A program made the translations under genes and the position numbers. Shown in pieces: positions 8,719 through 18,244 of a DNA stretch of 64,000 nt. The notes below the pieces were generated by a model that saw only the letters and a list, made by a program, of their open reading frames with translations, was not told the DNA's origin and ran no database searches. The DNA comes from Acutalibacter sp. 1XD8-33 (lineage in GTDB: Bacteria; Bacillota; Clostridia; Oscillospirales; Acutalibacteraceae). The stretch spans positions 62,001 through 126,000 of the forward strand of contig NZ_RAZF01000005.1 in NCBI RefSeq assembly GCF_003612555.1. Direction: 5' to 3'. Every line of letters starts with the position of its first letter. Within the stretch, counting starts at the first letter, position 1.

Positions 8719-9573
8719 TTACAGCAATTCATTCTGCAGCTTCGCCGCCGTCACCGTGTTTTTCATCAGCATGGCGATGGTCATGGGCCCCACGCCGCCG
8801 GGCACCGGGGTGATCCATCCGGCGGTTTTGTCCGCCTCTGAGAATACCACGTCCCCGCAGAGCTTCCCCTCCTGATCCCGGTTCATGCCCACATCAATGA
8901 CCGCCGCGCCGGGCTTTACCATGGCGCCGGTTACAAAACCCGCGCGCCCTACAGCGGAGACCAAAATGTCCGCCGTGGAGCAGATCTCCTCCAGGTTCCG
9001 GGTTTTGCTGTGGCAGATGGTGACAGTACCGTTGTTTTGCAGCAGCAGCAGCGCCATGGGCTTGCCCACAATATCGCTGCGGCCAATCACCACACAGTGT
9101 TTCCCGGAAATTTCTATCCCGCTGTACCGGAGCAGCTCGATCACTCCGGCGGGCGTGCAGGGCTGAAAAATCTGCCTGCCCTGGGTCAGTTTGCCCACGT
9201 TATAGGCATGGAACGCGTCCACATCCTTCTGGGGGGCGATCATCTCCACCAGGGCGGCTTCGTCCAACCCCCTGGGCAGAGGCGACTGCACCAGGATCCC
9301 GCTGATTTCCGGAGCCTTGTTGAGCTTTTCTACCAGCTCCAGCAGCTCCGCCTGAGAGGCGTTCGCCGGCAGAGCGTATTCCTCCGAGTAAATGCCTACC
9401 GTCTCACAGGCTTTCTTTTTGTTGTTCACATAGATCCGGGAGGCCGGGTCGTCCCCTACAATCACCACCGCCAGGCCGGGTGTGATTCCCTGGGCCTTCA
9501 GCTGAGAAACCTCCTGCGCCACCTGGGCTTTTACCTCGGCTGCGATCGCCTTTCCGTCAATCATCTTCGCCAT
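8719..9573 (-). CDS. folD: Bifunctional methylene-THF dehydrogenase/methenyl-THF cyclohydrolase
   Basis: Interconverts 5,10-methylene- and 10-formyl-tetrahydrofolate with NADP. Family landmarks: YVNNKKKACE (catalytic Lys), QSPLPRGLDE, GRSDIVGKPMA and the C-terminal PVPGGVGPMT. ATG at 9573 (MAKMIDGK) follows GGGGGAGG; an upstream ATG gives 14 non-family residues. 284 residues, typical. Works with formate-THF ligase (16432-18108) in one-carbon metabolism. It starts 16 bases after lgt ends. Confidence 0.95.
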   Translation of the reverse strand: MAKMIDGKAIAAEVKAQVAQEVSQLKAQGITPGLAVVIVGDDPASRIYVNNKKKACETVGIYSEEYALPANASQAELLELVEKLNKAPEISGILVQSPLPRGLDEAALVEMIAPQKDVDAFHAYNVGKLTQGRQIFQPCTPAGVIELLRYSGIEISGKHCVVIGRSDIVGKPMALLLLQNNGTVTICHSKTRNLEEICSTADILVSAVGRAGFVTGAMVKPGAAVIDVGMNRDQEGKLCGDVVFSEADKTAGWITPVPGGVGPMTIAMLMKNTVTAAKLQNELL

Positions 9574-9589
9574 ACAGTTTTCCTCCCCC

Positions 9590-10591
9590 TTACTCTTTTG
9601 GCTCCTCAGGTTCATCTTCCGATTCTAGCTGGACCTCTGTCTCCTTGGGCTCCTTTTCTCCGTCGGATTCAGCCGCTTCCTCTTCAAAGGGGGGAAGATC
9701 CCCGAATATAGTGCTGGTCCGGAGTTCAGGATCCACCTTCTTGTTTACCATTCCGGTGGACTCCAGCACATGGCGGCTTCCGCATCCGAACAGGCTGGTC
9801 TTATGCCGGAACAGAAACAGCAGCAGCGCGCCTACGGCCACACATGCTGCGGCCACGATCTGAGAGATCCGGAAGCGTCCCAGCATCAGGCTGTCCGTGC
9901 GGGTTCCCTCAATAAAGAACCGCACCGCCCCATACCAGACGATATACAAGAGGAAGGTCTGTCCATCATAGCGGCGGTACCGACGGGTAAAGATATGCAG
10001 CAGCACAAACCCCAGCAGGCACAGCAGAGACTCATAGAGAAAGCAGGGATGTACCGGGCTGTCCGGGAACATGGCGCGGGTGTTGTCGCTGCTCATTCCC
10101 CAGGGCAGGCCTGTGGCCTCGCCAAAGCATTCCTGATTTACAAAGTTTCCCCAGCGCCCCACTCCCTGGCCGATGAGAAATCCCAGGGCGGCCAGGTCCA
10201 GCACAGCGGGCACCCGCAGGCCCCGGCGTTTCGCCACCAGGCTTCCAAGTCCAAAGGCGCCAAGAATTCCGCCATATATGGCGATTCCTCCATCATGAAT
10301 ATACAAGATAGAGATGGGATCGTTCCAATATTTATCCCCCGGATAAAAGATCACATAGTATAGCCGGGCACAGACAATTCCCCCCAGCGTTCCGGCAATG
10401 ACCGCATCCATCAGCCTGTCCGGGTCGATATCCATCTTCTTCACGCTTCGGAAAGCGTATACCACGGCAAGGAAAAAGCCGAAGGCAATGATCACTCCAT
10501 ACCACCGGATATCATAGCCGCCGATGGAAAAGGCCACCTCGTTCACTCGAAAACTGAGCCCCAAGCCGGGGAAGTCCACAATATGGCTCAT
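9590..10591 (-). CDS. lgt: Prolipoprotein diacylglyceryl transferase
   Basis: Integral membrane enzyme that transfers diacylglyceryl to the lipobox Cys of prolipoproteins such as the TlpA-like lipoprotein in this window. Seven hydrophobic segments and the Lgt signature GRWGNFVNQECFG are visible. At 333 residues it is longer than usual because of an acidic Glu/Pro-rich C-terminal tail of about 65 residues, presumably cytoplasmic. Its ATG overlaps the stop of the preceding M16 gene (ATGA), showing translational coupling. Confidence 0.95.
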   Translation of the reverse strand: MSHIVDFPGLGLSFRVNEVAFSIGGYDIRWYGVIIAFGFFLAVVYAFRSVKKMDIDPDRLMDAVIAGTLGGIVCARLYYVIFYPGDKYWNDPISILYIHDGGIAIYGGILGAFGLGSLVAKRRGLRVPAVLDLAALGFLIGQGVGRWGNFVNQECFGEATGLPWGMSSDNTRAMFPDSPVHPCFLYESLLCLLGFVLLHIFTRRYRRYDGQTFLLYIVWYGAVRFFIEGTRTDSLMLGRFRISQIVAAACVAVGALLLFLFRHKTSLFGCGSRHVLESTGMVNKKVDPELRTSTIFGDLPPFEEEAAESDGEKEPKETEVQLESEDEPEEPKE

Positions 10592-11883
10592 TGGGTTTCA
10601 TCCTTTCTTGCAGATTTCAGCGGTCGGATTACAGAAAGCACGCTACGGTCCTCCCGCAGATCTTTCAGTTTTTCCTCCGCCTGTTCGATGGTAAGCTCTG
10701 CCAAAGCGTCGATATACGTAAAAAGCTCCTGGCCCTGAAAAGCAAAATCAGTGAGCCATTGGGCGACGCCCGCCGCGCTGTTCAGGGACGAGACACAGTC
10801 TCCATAGAGGCTGCGCTTAGCCCAGTGGAAGGCTTCCTCCGGAATGCCCTTGGCCCCCATCTCCCGTACCTCCTCCTGAATCAGCCGGGCCGCCCGTTCG
10901 GGGTCTTTGGACTCGCCGCCAAATATCACCGTGGCATAGCCTGTACCTTCAAAGTATTGATAGCTGAAGCTGGATTCGTTAATCAGTTCCTGGTCCAGAA
11001 GCCGGCGGAAAAGCGGGGACGCATCCGAAGCCAGAACAGACAGCAGAACACCCATAGCCGCCAGGTCCTTCTCGTCCCGGGGCGCGCCGCCGCATTTATA
11101 GCCGAACTGGAACACCGGTATGGCTACGGAAAGCTCTTGCTCTATCCTGGACCGCGCCACCGTTTCCGGTTCGTCCGGAAAGAGCGGCTCCACCCTGGAA
11201 GCCGGGACAAGACGGAACATTTCATCGCACAAGGCCGCCACCTTATCCCGATCGAATTTGCCGACGATGGCCAAAATCATATTGGACGGGGAATAGAAAG
11301 CCTCATGGCACCGGTATAAATGTGCCGGCGTGATCCGGGCGATGCTCTCTCTGGTGCCCGCCACATCCTCCCGCACAGGATGGACATGGTACATGGCCCG
11401 CAGGTAGTTGAAGAAAACCCGCCAGCTGGGAGAATCCTGGTACATGGTAAGCTCCTGGCCGATAATCCCTCGCTCCTTCGCCACGGTCTCCTCGGTAAAA
11501 TAAGGGGACTGGACAAAGTCCAGCAGGATCTTCAGGGAATCGTACAGCCGGTCCGTGCAGGAAAACACATAGCAGGTGGATTCCTCCCCTGTGTAGGCGT
11601 TTGCGTTGGCCCCTGTCTCCGCAAACCGGGCAAAGGCGTCCTCTTCCTCGCTTTCAAAGAGCTTGTGCTCCAGATAATGGGCCGCGCCCTCGGGCATTGC
11701 CTCTGGAGCGGATTCTCCCTCCCACTGGAAGCTGTTGTGGACAGAACCGTACTTTACCCCCAGAACAGCTTGCGTACTGCTGCCGGTTTCCTTTGGATAC
11801 AGGATAATCTCCAAACCCGAGGAATGCCTGCCCCTATAATAGCAGTCTCCCACCCTGGGGCTGGCAATTCTCTCCCACTCCAT
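10588..11883 (-). CDS. ymfH: M16 family peptidase-like protein (YmfH type)
   Basis: About 431 residues, pitrilysin/insulinase fold. The inverted zinc motif HxxEH is present as HYLEH near residue 80, with a downstream Glu-rich region, so it could be an active zinc peptidase. Pairs with the upstream YmfF-like gene; in Bacillus this pair is linked to EF-P 5-aminopentanol modification. ATG at 11883 overlaps the stop of the upstream gene (ATGA); longer upstream reading is antisense-like and rejected. Stop overlaps the lgt start. Confidence 0.88.
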   Translation of the reverse strand: MEWERIASPRVGDCYYRGRHSSGLEIILYPKETGSSTQAVLGVKYGSVHNSFQWEGESAPEAMPEGAAHYLEHKLFESEEEDAFARFAETGANANAYTGEESTCYVFSCTDRLYDSLKILLDFVQSPYFTEETVAKERGIIGQELTMYQDSPSWRVFFNYLRAMYHVHPVREDVAGTRESIARITPAHLYRCHEAFYSPSNMILAIVGKFDRDKVAALCDEMFRLVPASRVEPLFPDEPETVARSRIEQELSVAIPVFQFGYKCGGAPRDEKDLAAMGVLLSVLASDASPLFRRLLDQELINESSFSYQYFEGTGYATVIFGGESKDPERAARLIQEEVREMGAKGIPEEAFHWAKRSLYGDCVSSLNSAAGVAQWLTDFAFQGQELFTYIDALAELTIEQAEEKLKDLREDRSVLSVIRPLKSARKDETQ

Positions 11884-13139
11884 CAGCACTCGCTTCCTTT
11901 CAGCCGGTATACCACGGCGGGGACCAGCCGGTTCGCGGCCTCCGCCACATCGGCTGCGGTATATTTCATCAGATTTTCCGCCGCCTGTTCCGGGGTAAGC
12001 TCTTCTTGGGCAAAGCTCTGGCCCAGATACCAGCCCTCTACCCCATGGAGCGAATCCCCCACAGAGCGCAGGGAGTTGCATAAATACAGCTTGGCCCCCC
12101 GCAGCTCCGCCTCCGTAATCTCTCCGTTGCGCAGGGCGGACAGCTGTTCCAGCACAGCCGCCTCCACCCGGTCCAGATCCTTCGTCTCTACGCCGCTCTC
12201 AACAAAGAGCGCGCCGTTCACCCAGGAAAAGGCCGAGTCGCAGTAATAGCAGAGGCCCCGTTCTTCCCGAATCTTCTGAAACAGCTTGGAGCTGGTAGGC
12301 TCCCCCAGCACGGCGCTCATCAGCTGAAACAGTTGCCTGTCCTCCGGCGGAACGTCCGCCCGAAACGCCATGGCCAGCTTGGACTGGGCTATCGTCTGTT
12401 CCTCCGTCACCCGGCGGAAGTCCGTCCGGGTATAAGGCACCGGGCCCAGAGCCCTGTTCCCGCCTATTCCGGAAAACCGCTCCCGGAACCATTCCAGGTC
12501 CGGAGCGCAGCCTCCCAGCACGAAAATTTCCACCTTTGCCTGGTCCAGAAGCTCCTCCCAGGCAGAAGCCAAATCCTCCCGCCGGAGGGCCTCAATCTGT
12601 TTCCTACCGCCCAGGCGGTCGATTCCGGCGGGACCGCCCTCAAAGAGGAGCTCATGGCAGCGCTGATGGGCATAGATCATCTTGTCACTGAAATCCGAGT
12701 CCTTCTGCTCCAGCTGCTGGCGCTTTTCTTGAAGGAAGCCATCCAGAGGGAAGAGCCCGTCGCTGTCTTTTAGTGGATCAAAAACCACATCCAGCAGCAG
12801 GCCGGCAAGCTCCGCAAACATGTTCTCGCCCCCAAAGGCATAGCAGCTGGCAATCCCGTCCACGGAAACGCTCAGCACCTGGTATTCCCCGATTTTTTGG
12901 ACGCTGGATCCCAGACTGGCCCCATACAACTCCGCCAGCCGGCCCCCTAAGGCGGTATAATCCGGATACCGCCGGGTTGCCCGGGTGACCAGGTAGGGCA
13001 GAAGCCCATAGGCTGCCGCCCTGTCCTCCCGCGCCGGCACCAACAGATTCACCGAAATGCGCATCGTCTTAAAAGCGGGGGCCAGAAAGGTCCGAAGCGT
13101 GACTCCTTCGCTGAGTGCATAGGTTTTCACTTGGCTCAT
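11883..13139 (-). CDS. ymfF: M16 family peptidase-like protein (YmfF type, non-catalytic)
   Basis: 418 residues with the pitrilysin fold. The position of the zinc motif reads GLLPYLVTRAT, with no HxxEH, so this partner is expected to lack catalysis and to form a complex with the HxxEH-containing neighbour, as is usual for the YmfF/YmfH pair. First gene of a coupled minus-strand set ymfF-ymfH-lgt-folD. Upstream gap of about 800 bp holds mosaic repeats. Confidence 0.87.
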   Translation of the reverse strand: MSQVKTYALSEGVTLRTFLAPAFKTMRISVNLLVPAREDRAAAYGLLPYLVTRATRRYPDYTALGGRLAELYGASLGSSVQKIGEYQVLSVSVDGIASCYAFGGENMFAELAGLLLDVVFDPLKDSDGLFPLDGFLQEKRQQLEQKDSDFSDKMIYAHQRCHELLFEGGPAGIDRLGGRKQIEALRREDLASAWEELLDQAKVEIFVLGGCAPDLEWFRERFSGIGGNRALGPVPYTRTDFRRVTEEQTIAQSKLAMAFRADVPPEDRQLFQLMSAVLGEPTSSKLFQKIREERGLCYYCDSAFSWVNGALFVESGVETKDLDRVEAAVLEQLSALRNGEITEAELRGAKLYLCNSLRSVGDSLHGVEGWYLGQSFAQEELTPEQAAENLMKYTAADVAEAANRLVPAVVYRLKGSEC

Positions 13140-13164
13140 GGCGGCGCTCCTTTTTTTGTGAAGT

Positions 13165-13880
13165 ACGTTTTGGCCTCCGGCGGCCAGGGTTTCACCCCGG
13201 ACTGGACCAAACTTTTACCCTGGTTAGCTGGGTGCGTTTGCTCCCAGCTTGGTAGAGTTTTGTGAAGCAAAACTCATGACACACGGCGAAATCCCGCCAA
13301 ATCCTCCTACCATTCTTTGCGCCGTGTGCATTGACCGATCCAGCTAGCCAACGTAAAAGATTTGCAGACTTCGCTCTGCGAAGTCTTAGCTTTTTTCAAA
13401 AGCTCGCAGGATGTGGGGTGAGCGTTCTGCCGGATACTTGGCAAAGCCAAGTATTGCAGACAATGCTGCGAACCGACCGAAGCGGGGAAGCTCCCCAGTG
13501 GAGAAGAGTTCATGCAAGCATGAACTCTCCCGACCGAGTCGGCAGACGAGACCAGCTGAGACTCAACGCCCTCAAGGTCTTATCTCTTGACCTTAAACTC
13601 CTGAGAAGCGTATTTTTGAAGTGGTGAATCATAGTTAATGCTCGCTTCGCTCGATTAACTATCCAAGAGGGGGACGGAGAGTTCATCTCACCGTGCGAGA
13701 TGAATCTCTTTTACAACTGAGAAAAAGTTTCCTAGTCCCGGAACCAGCCAGCTCTAGGCGCAGGGAATCAGCCGAAAGGCCCACCCGGCCCTGTGCTCCG
13801 CAATCAAGCAGCGCGCGCACCCACGCGCCCCCCAAACCATTCCCAAAAAGCGTCCGATCCGCCACAGGCGACGGCTTCCC
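13165..13880. repeat. Mosaic intergenic repeat block, 13 kb copy
   Basis: No gene is supported in the 805-bp gap between ymfF and upp. It contains GCCTCCGGCGGC (near 13175), CTTTTACCCTGGTTAG (near 13213), a segment shared with 59232-59315 (GTTTTGTGAAGCAAAACTC), AAGACTTCG hairpins, a TTTTTTCAAAAGCTCGCAGG module, GAGTTCATGCAAGCATGAAC, CCGACCGAGTCGGCAGACGAG in inverted orientation, and a tail (13611-13780) closely matching 24786-24960 that ends in CCAGCCAGCTCT. Small reading frames here cross module borders and have no start signals. Confidence 0.85.
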
Positions 13881-13944
13881 GCGCAATCTCCTCCAAAAAG
13901 TATACCACATTTTCCCCAAAAGGGAAACCCTTCCGGGCGTCGCC

Positions 13945-14583
13945 TCAAATCGTGCCGAAGATCCGGTCCCCCGCGTCCCCCAGGCCGGGGAGGATGTAGC
14001 CGTTCTCGTTGAGCTTTTCGTCCACCGCCGCGCAGTAAATCTGCACGTCCGGGTGGGCCTTGGTGAGGACCTCCAACCCCTCCGGCGCGGCGATGATGCA
14101 CAGGAACTTGATGCTCTTGGGCTGGCTGCGCTTGACGATGGTGATGGCGTCCATGGCGGAACCCCCCGTAGCCAGCATGGGGTCCAGCACGATCACGTCC
14201 CGCTCGGTGATGTCCTGGGGCAGCTTGTTGTAGTACTCCACGGGCTTCAAGGTGTCGTGGTCCCGGTAGAGCCCGATGTGCCCCACCTTGGCCGAGGGCA
14301 CCAGATTCAGCATGCCGTCCACCATGCCCAGCCCCGCCCGGAGAATGGGCACAAAGGCCAGCTTCCGCCCGGCAATCACCTGGGTGGTGGTCTTTTTCAT
14401 GGGCGTCTCCGTCTCTACGTCCATCAGGGGCAGGTCCCGTGTGGCCTCGTAGCACATGAGGTTGGCGATCTCGCTGACCAGCTCCCGGAACTCCTTGGTC
14501 CCCGTGTTCTTGTCCCGAAGGAAGGTGAGCTTGTGCTGAATTAAGGGATGGTCCATCACAAATACATTCTGATAGTCTTCCAT
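13945..14583 (-). CDS. upp: Uracil phosphoribosyltransferase
   Basis: Salvages uracil to UMP using PRPP. PRPP-binding loop [12 protein letters not shown] and the uracil-binding C terminus [13 protein letters not shown] are visible. 212 residues, typical. Lies 12 bases downstream of rpiB on the minus strand, so probably one transcript; the pairing of ribose-5-phosphate metabolism with nucleotide salvage is common in clostridia. Confidence 0.95.
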   Translation of the reverse strand: MEDYQNVFVMDHPLIQHKLTFLRDKNTGTKEFRELVSEIANLMCYEATRDLPLMDVETETPMKKTTTQVIAGRKLAFVPILRAGLGMVDGMLNLVPSAKVGHIGLYRDHDTLKPVEYYNKLPQDITERDVIVLDPMLATGGSAMDAITIVKRSQPKSIKFLCIIAAPEGLEVLTKAHPDVQIYCAAVDEKLNENGYILPGLGDAGDRIFGTI

Positions 14584-14595
14584 AGTGATCCTCCT

Positions 14596-15042
14596 TTATA
14601 GTTCCCCCGCCTCGATTTTTTCGATCTGTCCCACCCGCCGGGCATGGCGGCCGCCCTCAAAGTCAGTGGTGAGAAAGGCCTCCAAAATTTTCAGCCCCGT
14701 CTCCTGATCCACCACCTTGCCGCCCATGCAAAGCACGTTGGCGTTGTTGTCGTTGCGGGTCAGCCGGGCGCAAAGCTCGTTGGTACATACCGCCGCGCGC
14801 ACGCCCTTTACCTTGTTGGCCGCGATAGAGATACCGATCCCTGTGGAACACACCAGCACGCCCAGGTCGGCCTCTCCGGCGGCTACGGATTTCGCCACCT
14901 CCACCGCGATCAAGGGGTAGTCCACAGATTCCGGGCTGTTCGTACCGTAATCCAGATACTCGATCTCGTGATCCCAAAGATATTTCCGTATTGCCTCGGT
15001 GAGCTCAAAGCCCCCGTGGTCGCAGCCAATTGCTAACCGCAT
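14596..15042 (-). CDS. rpiB: Ribose-5-phosphate isomerase B
   Basis: Interconverts ribulose-5-phosphate and ribose-5-phosphate. CDHGGFELTE at the start and CSTGIGISIAANK with the active-site Cys/Thr are family hallmarks; NANVLCMGG follows. 148 residues, usual length. ATG is preceded by GGAAAGGATG. Upstream is a mosaic repeat, so the rpiB-upp transcript starts in or beyond it. Confidence 0.95.
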   Translation of the reverse strand: MRLAIGCDHGGFELTEAIRKYLWDHEIEYLDYGTNSPESVDYPLIAVEVAKSVAAGEADLGVLVCSTGIGISIAANKVKGVRAAVCTNELCARLTRNDNNANVLCMGGKVVDQETGLKILEAFLTTDFEGGRHARRVGQIEKIEAGEL

Positions 15043-15077
15043 ATCGATTCATCCTTTCCATTTAGACTTCCTGGGAA

Positions 15078-15276
15078 AATATTGTTCTCGAGTAATAGAA
15101 GGCCTCCGGCGGCAGAAACCGTGGTCTCGGCTGCCGCCTCGGTCGGTTCGCAGCGTGTCTGCCACCGGCAGACGCTCACCCTGCGGCAAGACCTTGGGAC
15201 GTTGTCCCAAACCCTACCATGGGGCCCCGAAACTTGGCAAAGCCAAGTTTTCCGCACCTGGACCGCGCAATTTGCC
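15078..15276. repeat. Mosaic intergenic repeat, 15 kb copy
   Basis: The rpiB-tsaB gap carries GCCTCCGGCGGC, TCGGCTGCCGCCTCGGTCGG, a hairpin GTCTGCCACCGGCAGAC, the pair CTTGGGACGTTGTCCCAA and AACTTGGCAAAGCCAAGTT. The same parts occur in other orders at 18, 21 and 48 kb. The last codons of tsaB approach this block. Confidence 0.75.
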
Positions 15277-15999
15277 TCATGTTGTCGATTTCGCAAGAGG
15301 GCTGCCGTGGTTTTCCAATTTCCTCTTTAACTCCCGCTCCGCTTGGGGCATCCGCAGGTACACCGGTAGCAGCCCGGCCGGGTCCGTCCAGGCCCGGCCC
15401 ATGGCCAGCAGGGCCACGCTGCCCGCCCGCTGGAAACGGAGATTTTCCGGAGCCAGCCGGGCCCCCCAGCCGGAAAAGGACTGATGGCACAGCGCCGCCC
15501 CGTCTCCCAGCAGCAGGACCCGGTCCCCATACGGGCGGCACTCCTCGCCGAGCGCCTGGATGGAGAGGGCCCGGTCCTCTGTGAGCCGGGCTAGGGTGTT
15601 TCCGTCTGTCTCAAAAAGAGCGTTGTACACCTGCCCGCATCGGGCGTCCATCACCGCGCAGAGAAGGCTTCCCTTACAAGCAAGCCCGCCAAAAGCGATG
15701 GCCTCCAAGGTAGAGACACCCCGGCAGGGGGTATTCCCCGGCAGAGCCAGCCCCTTCGCGCAGGCCACGCCAATGCGTACGCCGGTAAAGGACCCCGGCC
15801 CGTTGGCCACGGCGATGCCGTCCAGATCCCGGCAGGCCAGCCCTAAATTGCCCAGCAAGGCCTCTATCATGGGCAAAAGCGTCTGGCTGTGGGTCTGCTT
15901 TGTATTGACAAAGAATTCTCCCAGGAGCTTTCCATCCTCCACTACGGCCGCAGAAGCCGCAGAAGCGGAACATTCTATTCCCAAAACCCGCATATTCAC
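15277..15999 (-). CDS. tsaB: tRNA threonylcarbamoyladenosine biosynthesis protein TsaB
   Basis: Scaffold partner of TsaD in t6A37 tRNA modification. An ASKHA-type N terminus (LGIECSASAASAAV) and GPGSFTGVRIGVACAKGLA are diagnostic. 240 residues. ATG overlaps the tsaE stop (15996-15999), so translation is coupled. The last dozen residues (after LKRKLENH) are not conserved and abut a repeat, suggesting that the stop codon was supplied by repeat-derived sequence. Confidence 0.93.
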   Translation of the reverse strand: MNMRVLGIECSASAASAAVVEDGKLLGEFFVNTKQTHSQTLLPMIEALLGNLGLACRDLDGIAVANGPGSFTGVRIGVACAKGLALPGNTPCRGVSTLEAIAFGGLACKGSLLCAVMDARCGQVYNALFETDGNTLARLTEDRALSIQALGEECRPYGDRVLLLGDGAALCHQSFSGWGARLAPENLRFQRAGSVALLAMGRAWTDPAGLLPVYLRMPQAERELKRKLENHGSPLAKSTT

Positions 16000-16424
16000 A
16001 GCTCCCCTTCCCAGCCTAAAATCGTAATGAGCCGCTGGCTTTCCTCCGGGCCCGGCCGGATCTCTACCCGGATTACGTTATCCGGCAGAGCGGCCTCGAT
16101 GTTCTCGCTCCACTCCACCGCCAGCACCCGGTCCGTGTCCAGATAGTCGAAGAAGCCCGTGGAGTACAGGTCCTCCCAGCTCTCGATCCGGTACATGTCG
16201 AAGTGCTCCAGCACCAGCCGGCCGGAATACTCGTTCACCAGGGCGAAGGTGGGGCTGCTGGCCACGTCCCCGGCCCCCAGGCCTATCGCCAGCCCCCGGG
16301 TGAAGGCCGTCTTGCCCGCGCCCATTCCCCCGTAGAAGGCGATGACCTCGCCCCCCTTGAGGCTTTCGGCCAGCCTCTGTGCCAGCTCCATGGTCTCCTG
16401 GGGGGAATTGGTTGTAAAGGTCAT
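15996..16424 (-). CDS. tsaE: tRNA threonylcarbamoyladenosine biosynthesis ATPase TsaE
   Basis: P-loop ATPase of the t6A complex. Walker A GGMGAGKT, SSPTFALVNEY and HFDMYRI are family motifs. An in-frame ATG at 16445 lies inside fhs; ATG at 16424 (MTFTTNSPQET) fits the family N terminus better, although neither has a strong ribosome site, so coupling to fhs is likely. About 142 residues. Operon order fhs-tsaE-tsaB. Confidence 0.92.
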   Translation of the reverse strand: MTFTTNSPQETMELAQRLAESLKGGEVIAFYGGMGAGKTAFTRGLAIGLGAGDVASSPTFALVNEYSGRLVLEHFDMYRIESWEDLYSTGFFDYLDTDRVLAVEWSENIEAALPDNVIRVEIRPGPEESQRLITILGWEGEL

Positions 16425-16431
16425 TTTCTTG

Positions 16432-18108
16432 TCAGAACAGCCCATGGATCACCGAATGGTCGTCCACGTCGATCTTCTCCGCGGCGGGGACCTTGGGCAG
16501 GCCGGGCATGGTCATGATGTCCCCCGCGTAGGCCACCACAAATCCCGCGCCGGAGGAGAGCTTCAGGTCTCGGATGGTGACGTTGAAGCCCTGGGGCCTG
16601 CCCAGAAGGGAGGGGTCGTCCGACAGGGAGTACTGGGTCTTGGCGATGCACACAGGCATCTTGTCCCCGCCCAGGGCCTTGATCTCCTTGAGGGATTTCA
16701 GGGCCTGATTGGTAAAGGTGACGCCCTCCGCGCCGTAAATGGTCCTGGCGATGGTTTCGATCTTCTCCTCCACCGGGGCCTCGTCGGGATAGACCGGGGC
16801 AAAATGGGTTTTCCCGGCGTTCTCCTCAATCACCCGGCAGACCGTCTCCGCCAGCTCTCTGCCGCCCTCGCCGCCCTTGCCGAACACCTCGGACAGAGCG
16901 TAGCGAACCCCCAGCTCTTTGCAGCAGTCGTCGATCACCTGGAGCTCGGCGTCCGTGTCGGTGCCGAAGCGGTTGATGGCAACCACCACCGGCACGCCGA
17001 ACTTAGCCATGTTTTCCACATGGGCCTTAAGGTTCACGGAGCCCTTCCGCAGGGCCTCCACGTTCTCGGCGGAGAGCTCGGCTTTGGGTACGCCGCCGTT
17101 GTATTTCAGCGCCCGCACCGTAGCCACCACCACCACGCAGTCCGGGGCGAGGCCGGCCATGCGGCACTTGATGTCCATGAATTTCTCCGCGCCCAGGTCG
17201 GAGCCGAAGCCCGCCTCGGTGATGCAGTAGTCCGCCAGCTTCAGGGCCAGACGGGTAGCCCGCACGGAATTGCACCCGTGGGCGATGTTGGCGAAGGGCC
17301 CGCCGTGCATGATGGCGGGGGTGCCCTCCAGGGTCTGCACCAGATTGGGATTCACCGCGTCCCGGAGCAGCGCGGCCATGGCCCCCTGGGCCTTGATATC
17401 CCTGGCGTAAACAGGCTGGCCCTGGTAATCATAAGCAATGAGGATGTTCCCCAGGCGCTCCTTCAGGTCGGGCATGTCCTTGGCAAGGCAGAGGATGGCC
17501 ATCACCTCGCTGGCCACAGTGATGATGAAGTTGTCCTCCCGAGGCACGCCGTTGATCTTGCCCCCCAGGCCCACCACCACGTTCCGCAGGGCCCGGTCGT
17601 TCATGTCCAGGCAGCGCTTGATGAGGATCCGCCTGGGGTCGATGCCCAGGGGGTTCCCCTGCTGCATGTGGTTGTCCAGCATGGCGCAGCACAGGTTGTT
17701 GGCGGCGGTGATGGCGTGCATGTCCCCGGTGAAGTGCAGGTTGATGTCCTCCATGGGCAGCACCTGGGCGTAGCCGCCCCCGGCCGCGCCGCCCTTCACG
17801 CCGAACACCGGGCCCAAAGAGGGCTCCCGCAGGGCGATGACGGCGTTTTTGCCAATCTTTGCCATGGCCTGGCCCAGCCCGGCGGTGGTGGTGGTTTTCC
17901 CCTCTCCGGCGGGGGTGGGATTGATGGCGGTGACCAGCACCAGCTTGCCGTCCGGCCGGCCGGCCAGCCGCTCAAAGGCCCCAGCGGTGATTTTGGCCTT
18001 GTACTTTCCGTAATACTCCAGCTCGTCCTCCAGAAGCCCCAGCTCCTCCCCGATCTCCTTGATGGGCCTCATATCCGTGCTCTGGGCGATCTCAATATCC
18101 GTCAGCAT
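16432..18108 (-). CDS. fhs: Formate--tetrahydrofolate ligase
   Basis: ATP-dependent formation of 10-formyl-THF from formate; feeds purine synthesis (purA/purB nearby) and, in acetogens, the methyl branch. The nucleotide-binding [38 protein letters not shown] and C-terminal [17 protein letters not shown] are diagnostic. 558 residues, normal. A 600-codon antisense frame across it is a GC artefact. Promoter located at 18154-18182. Confidence 0.97.
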   Translation of the reverse strand: MLTDIEIAQSTDMRPIKEIGEELGLLEDELEYYGKYKAKITAGAFERLAGRPDGKLVLVTAINPTPAGEGKTTTTAGLGQAMAKIGKNAVIALREPSLGPVFGVKGGAAGGGYAQVLPMEDINLHFTGDMHAITAANNLCCAMLDNHMQQGNPLGIDPRRILIKRCLDMNDRALRNVVVGLGGKINGVPREDNFIITVASEVMAILCLAKDMPDLKERLGNILIAYDYQGQPVYARDIKAQGAMAALLRDAVNPNLVQTLEGTPAIMHGGPFANIAHGCNSVRATRLALKLADYCITEAGFGSDLGAEKFMDIKCRMAGLAPDCVVVVATVRALKYNGGVPKAELSAENVEALRKGSVNLKAHVENMAKFGVPVVVAINRFGTDTDAELQVIDDCCKELGVRYALSEVFGKGGEGGRELAETVCRVIEENAGKTHFAPVYPDEAPVEEKIETIARTIYGAEGVTFTNQALKSLKEIKALGGDKMPVCIAKTQYSLSDDPSLLGRPQGFNVTIRDLKLSSGAGFVVAYAGDIMTMPGLPKVPAAEKIDVDDHSVIHGLF

Positions 18109-18153
18109 ACGCTTCCCTCAACACCTTTCCAGCATATTTTTCTTGCTTCCACC

Positions 18154-18182
18154 ATTATAAATGACTTTCGGCAATTAGTAAA
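18154..18182 (-). promoter_or_regulatory. Promoter of fhs operon
   Basis: TTTACT (18182-18177), 17-base spacer, TATAAT (18159-18154) on the minus strand, about 46 bases before the fhs ATG. Confidence 0.65.
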
Positions 18183-18199
18183 GCCCGAATCAAAAAAAC

Positions 18200-18228
18200 T
18201 TGCTTAACTGGTTTCGATATGCTATACT
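18200..18228 (+). promoter_or_regulatory. Promoter reading towards rodA
   Basis: TTGCTT (18200-18205), 17-base spacer, TATACT (18223-18228) on the plus strand. It is divergent from the fhs promoter and would give a leader of about 480 bases crossing the mosaic repeat. Confidence 0.6.
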
Positions 18229-18244
18229 TTAGTTAAGAGTATTG

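Noticed and set aside
13331-13627. Small protein frames inside repeat blocks (also at 8605, 21351, 61205)
   Set aside because: They cross module borders, differ between copies and lack start signals.
16342-18207. Antisense 621-codon frame across fhs (and similar long ones over glmS, 56402-59194)
   Set aside because: GC-rich third positions create open frames opposite real genes; no ribosome site, no recognisable domain, and the sense protein is unambiguous.
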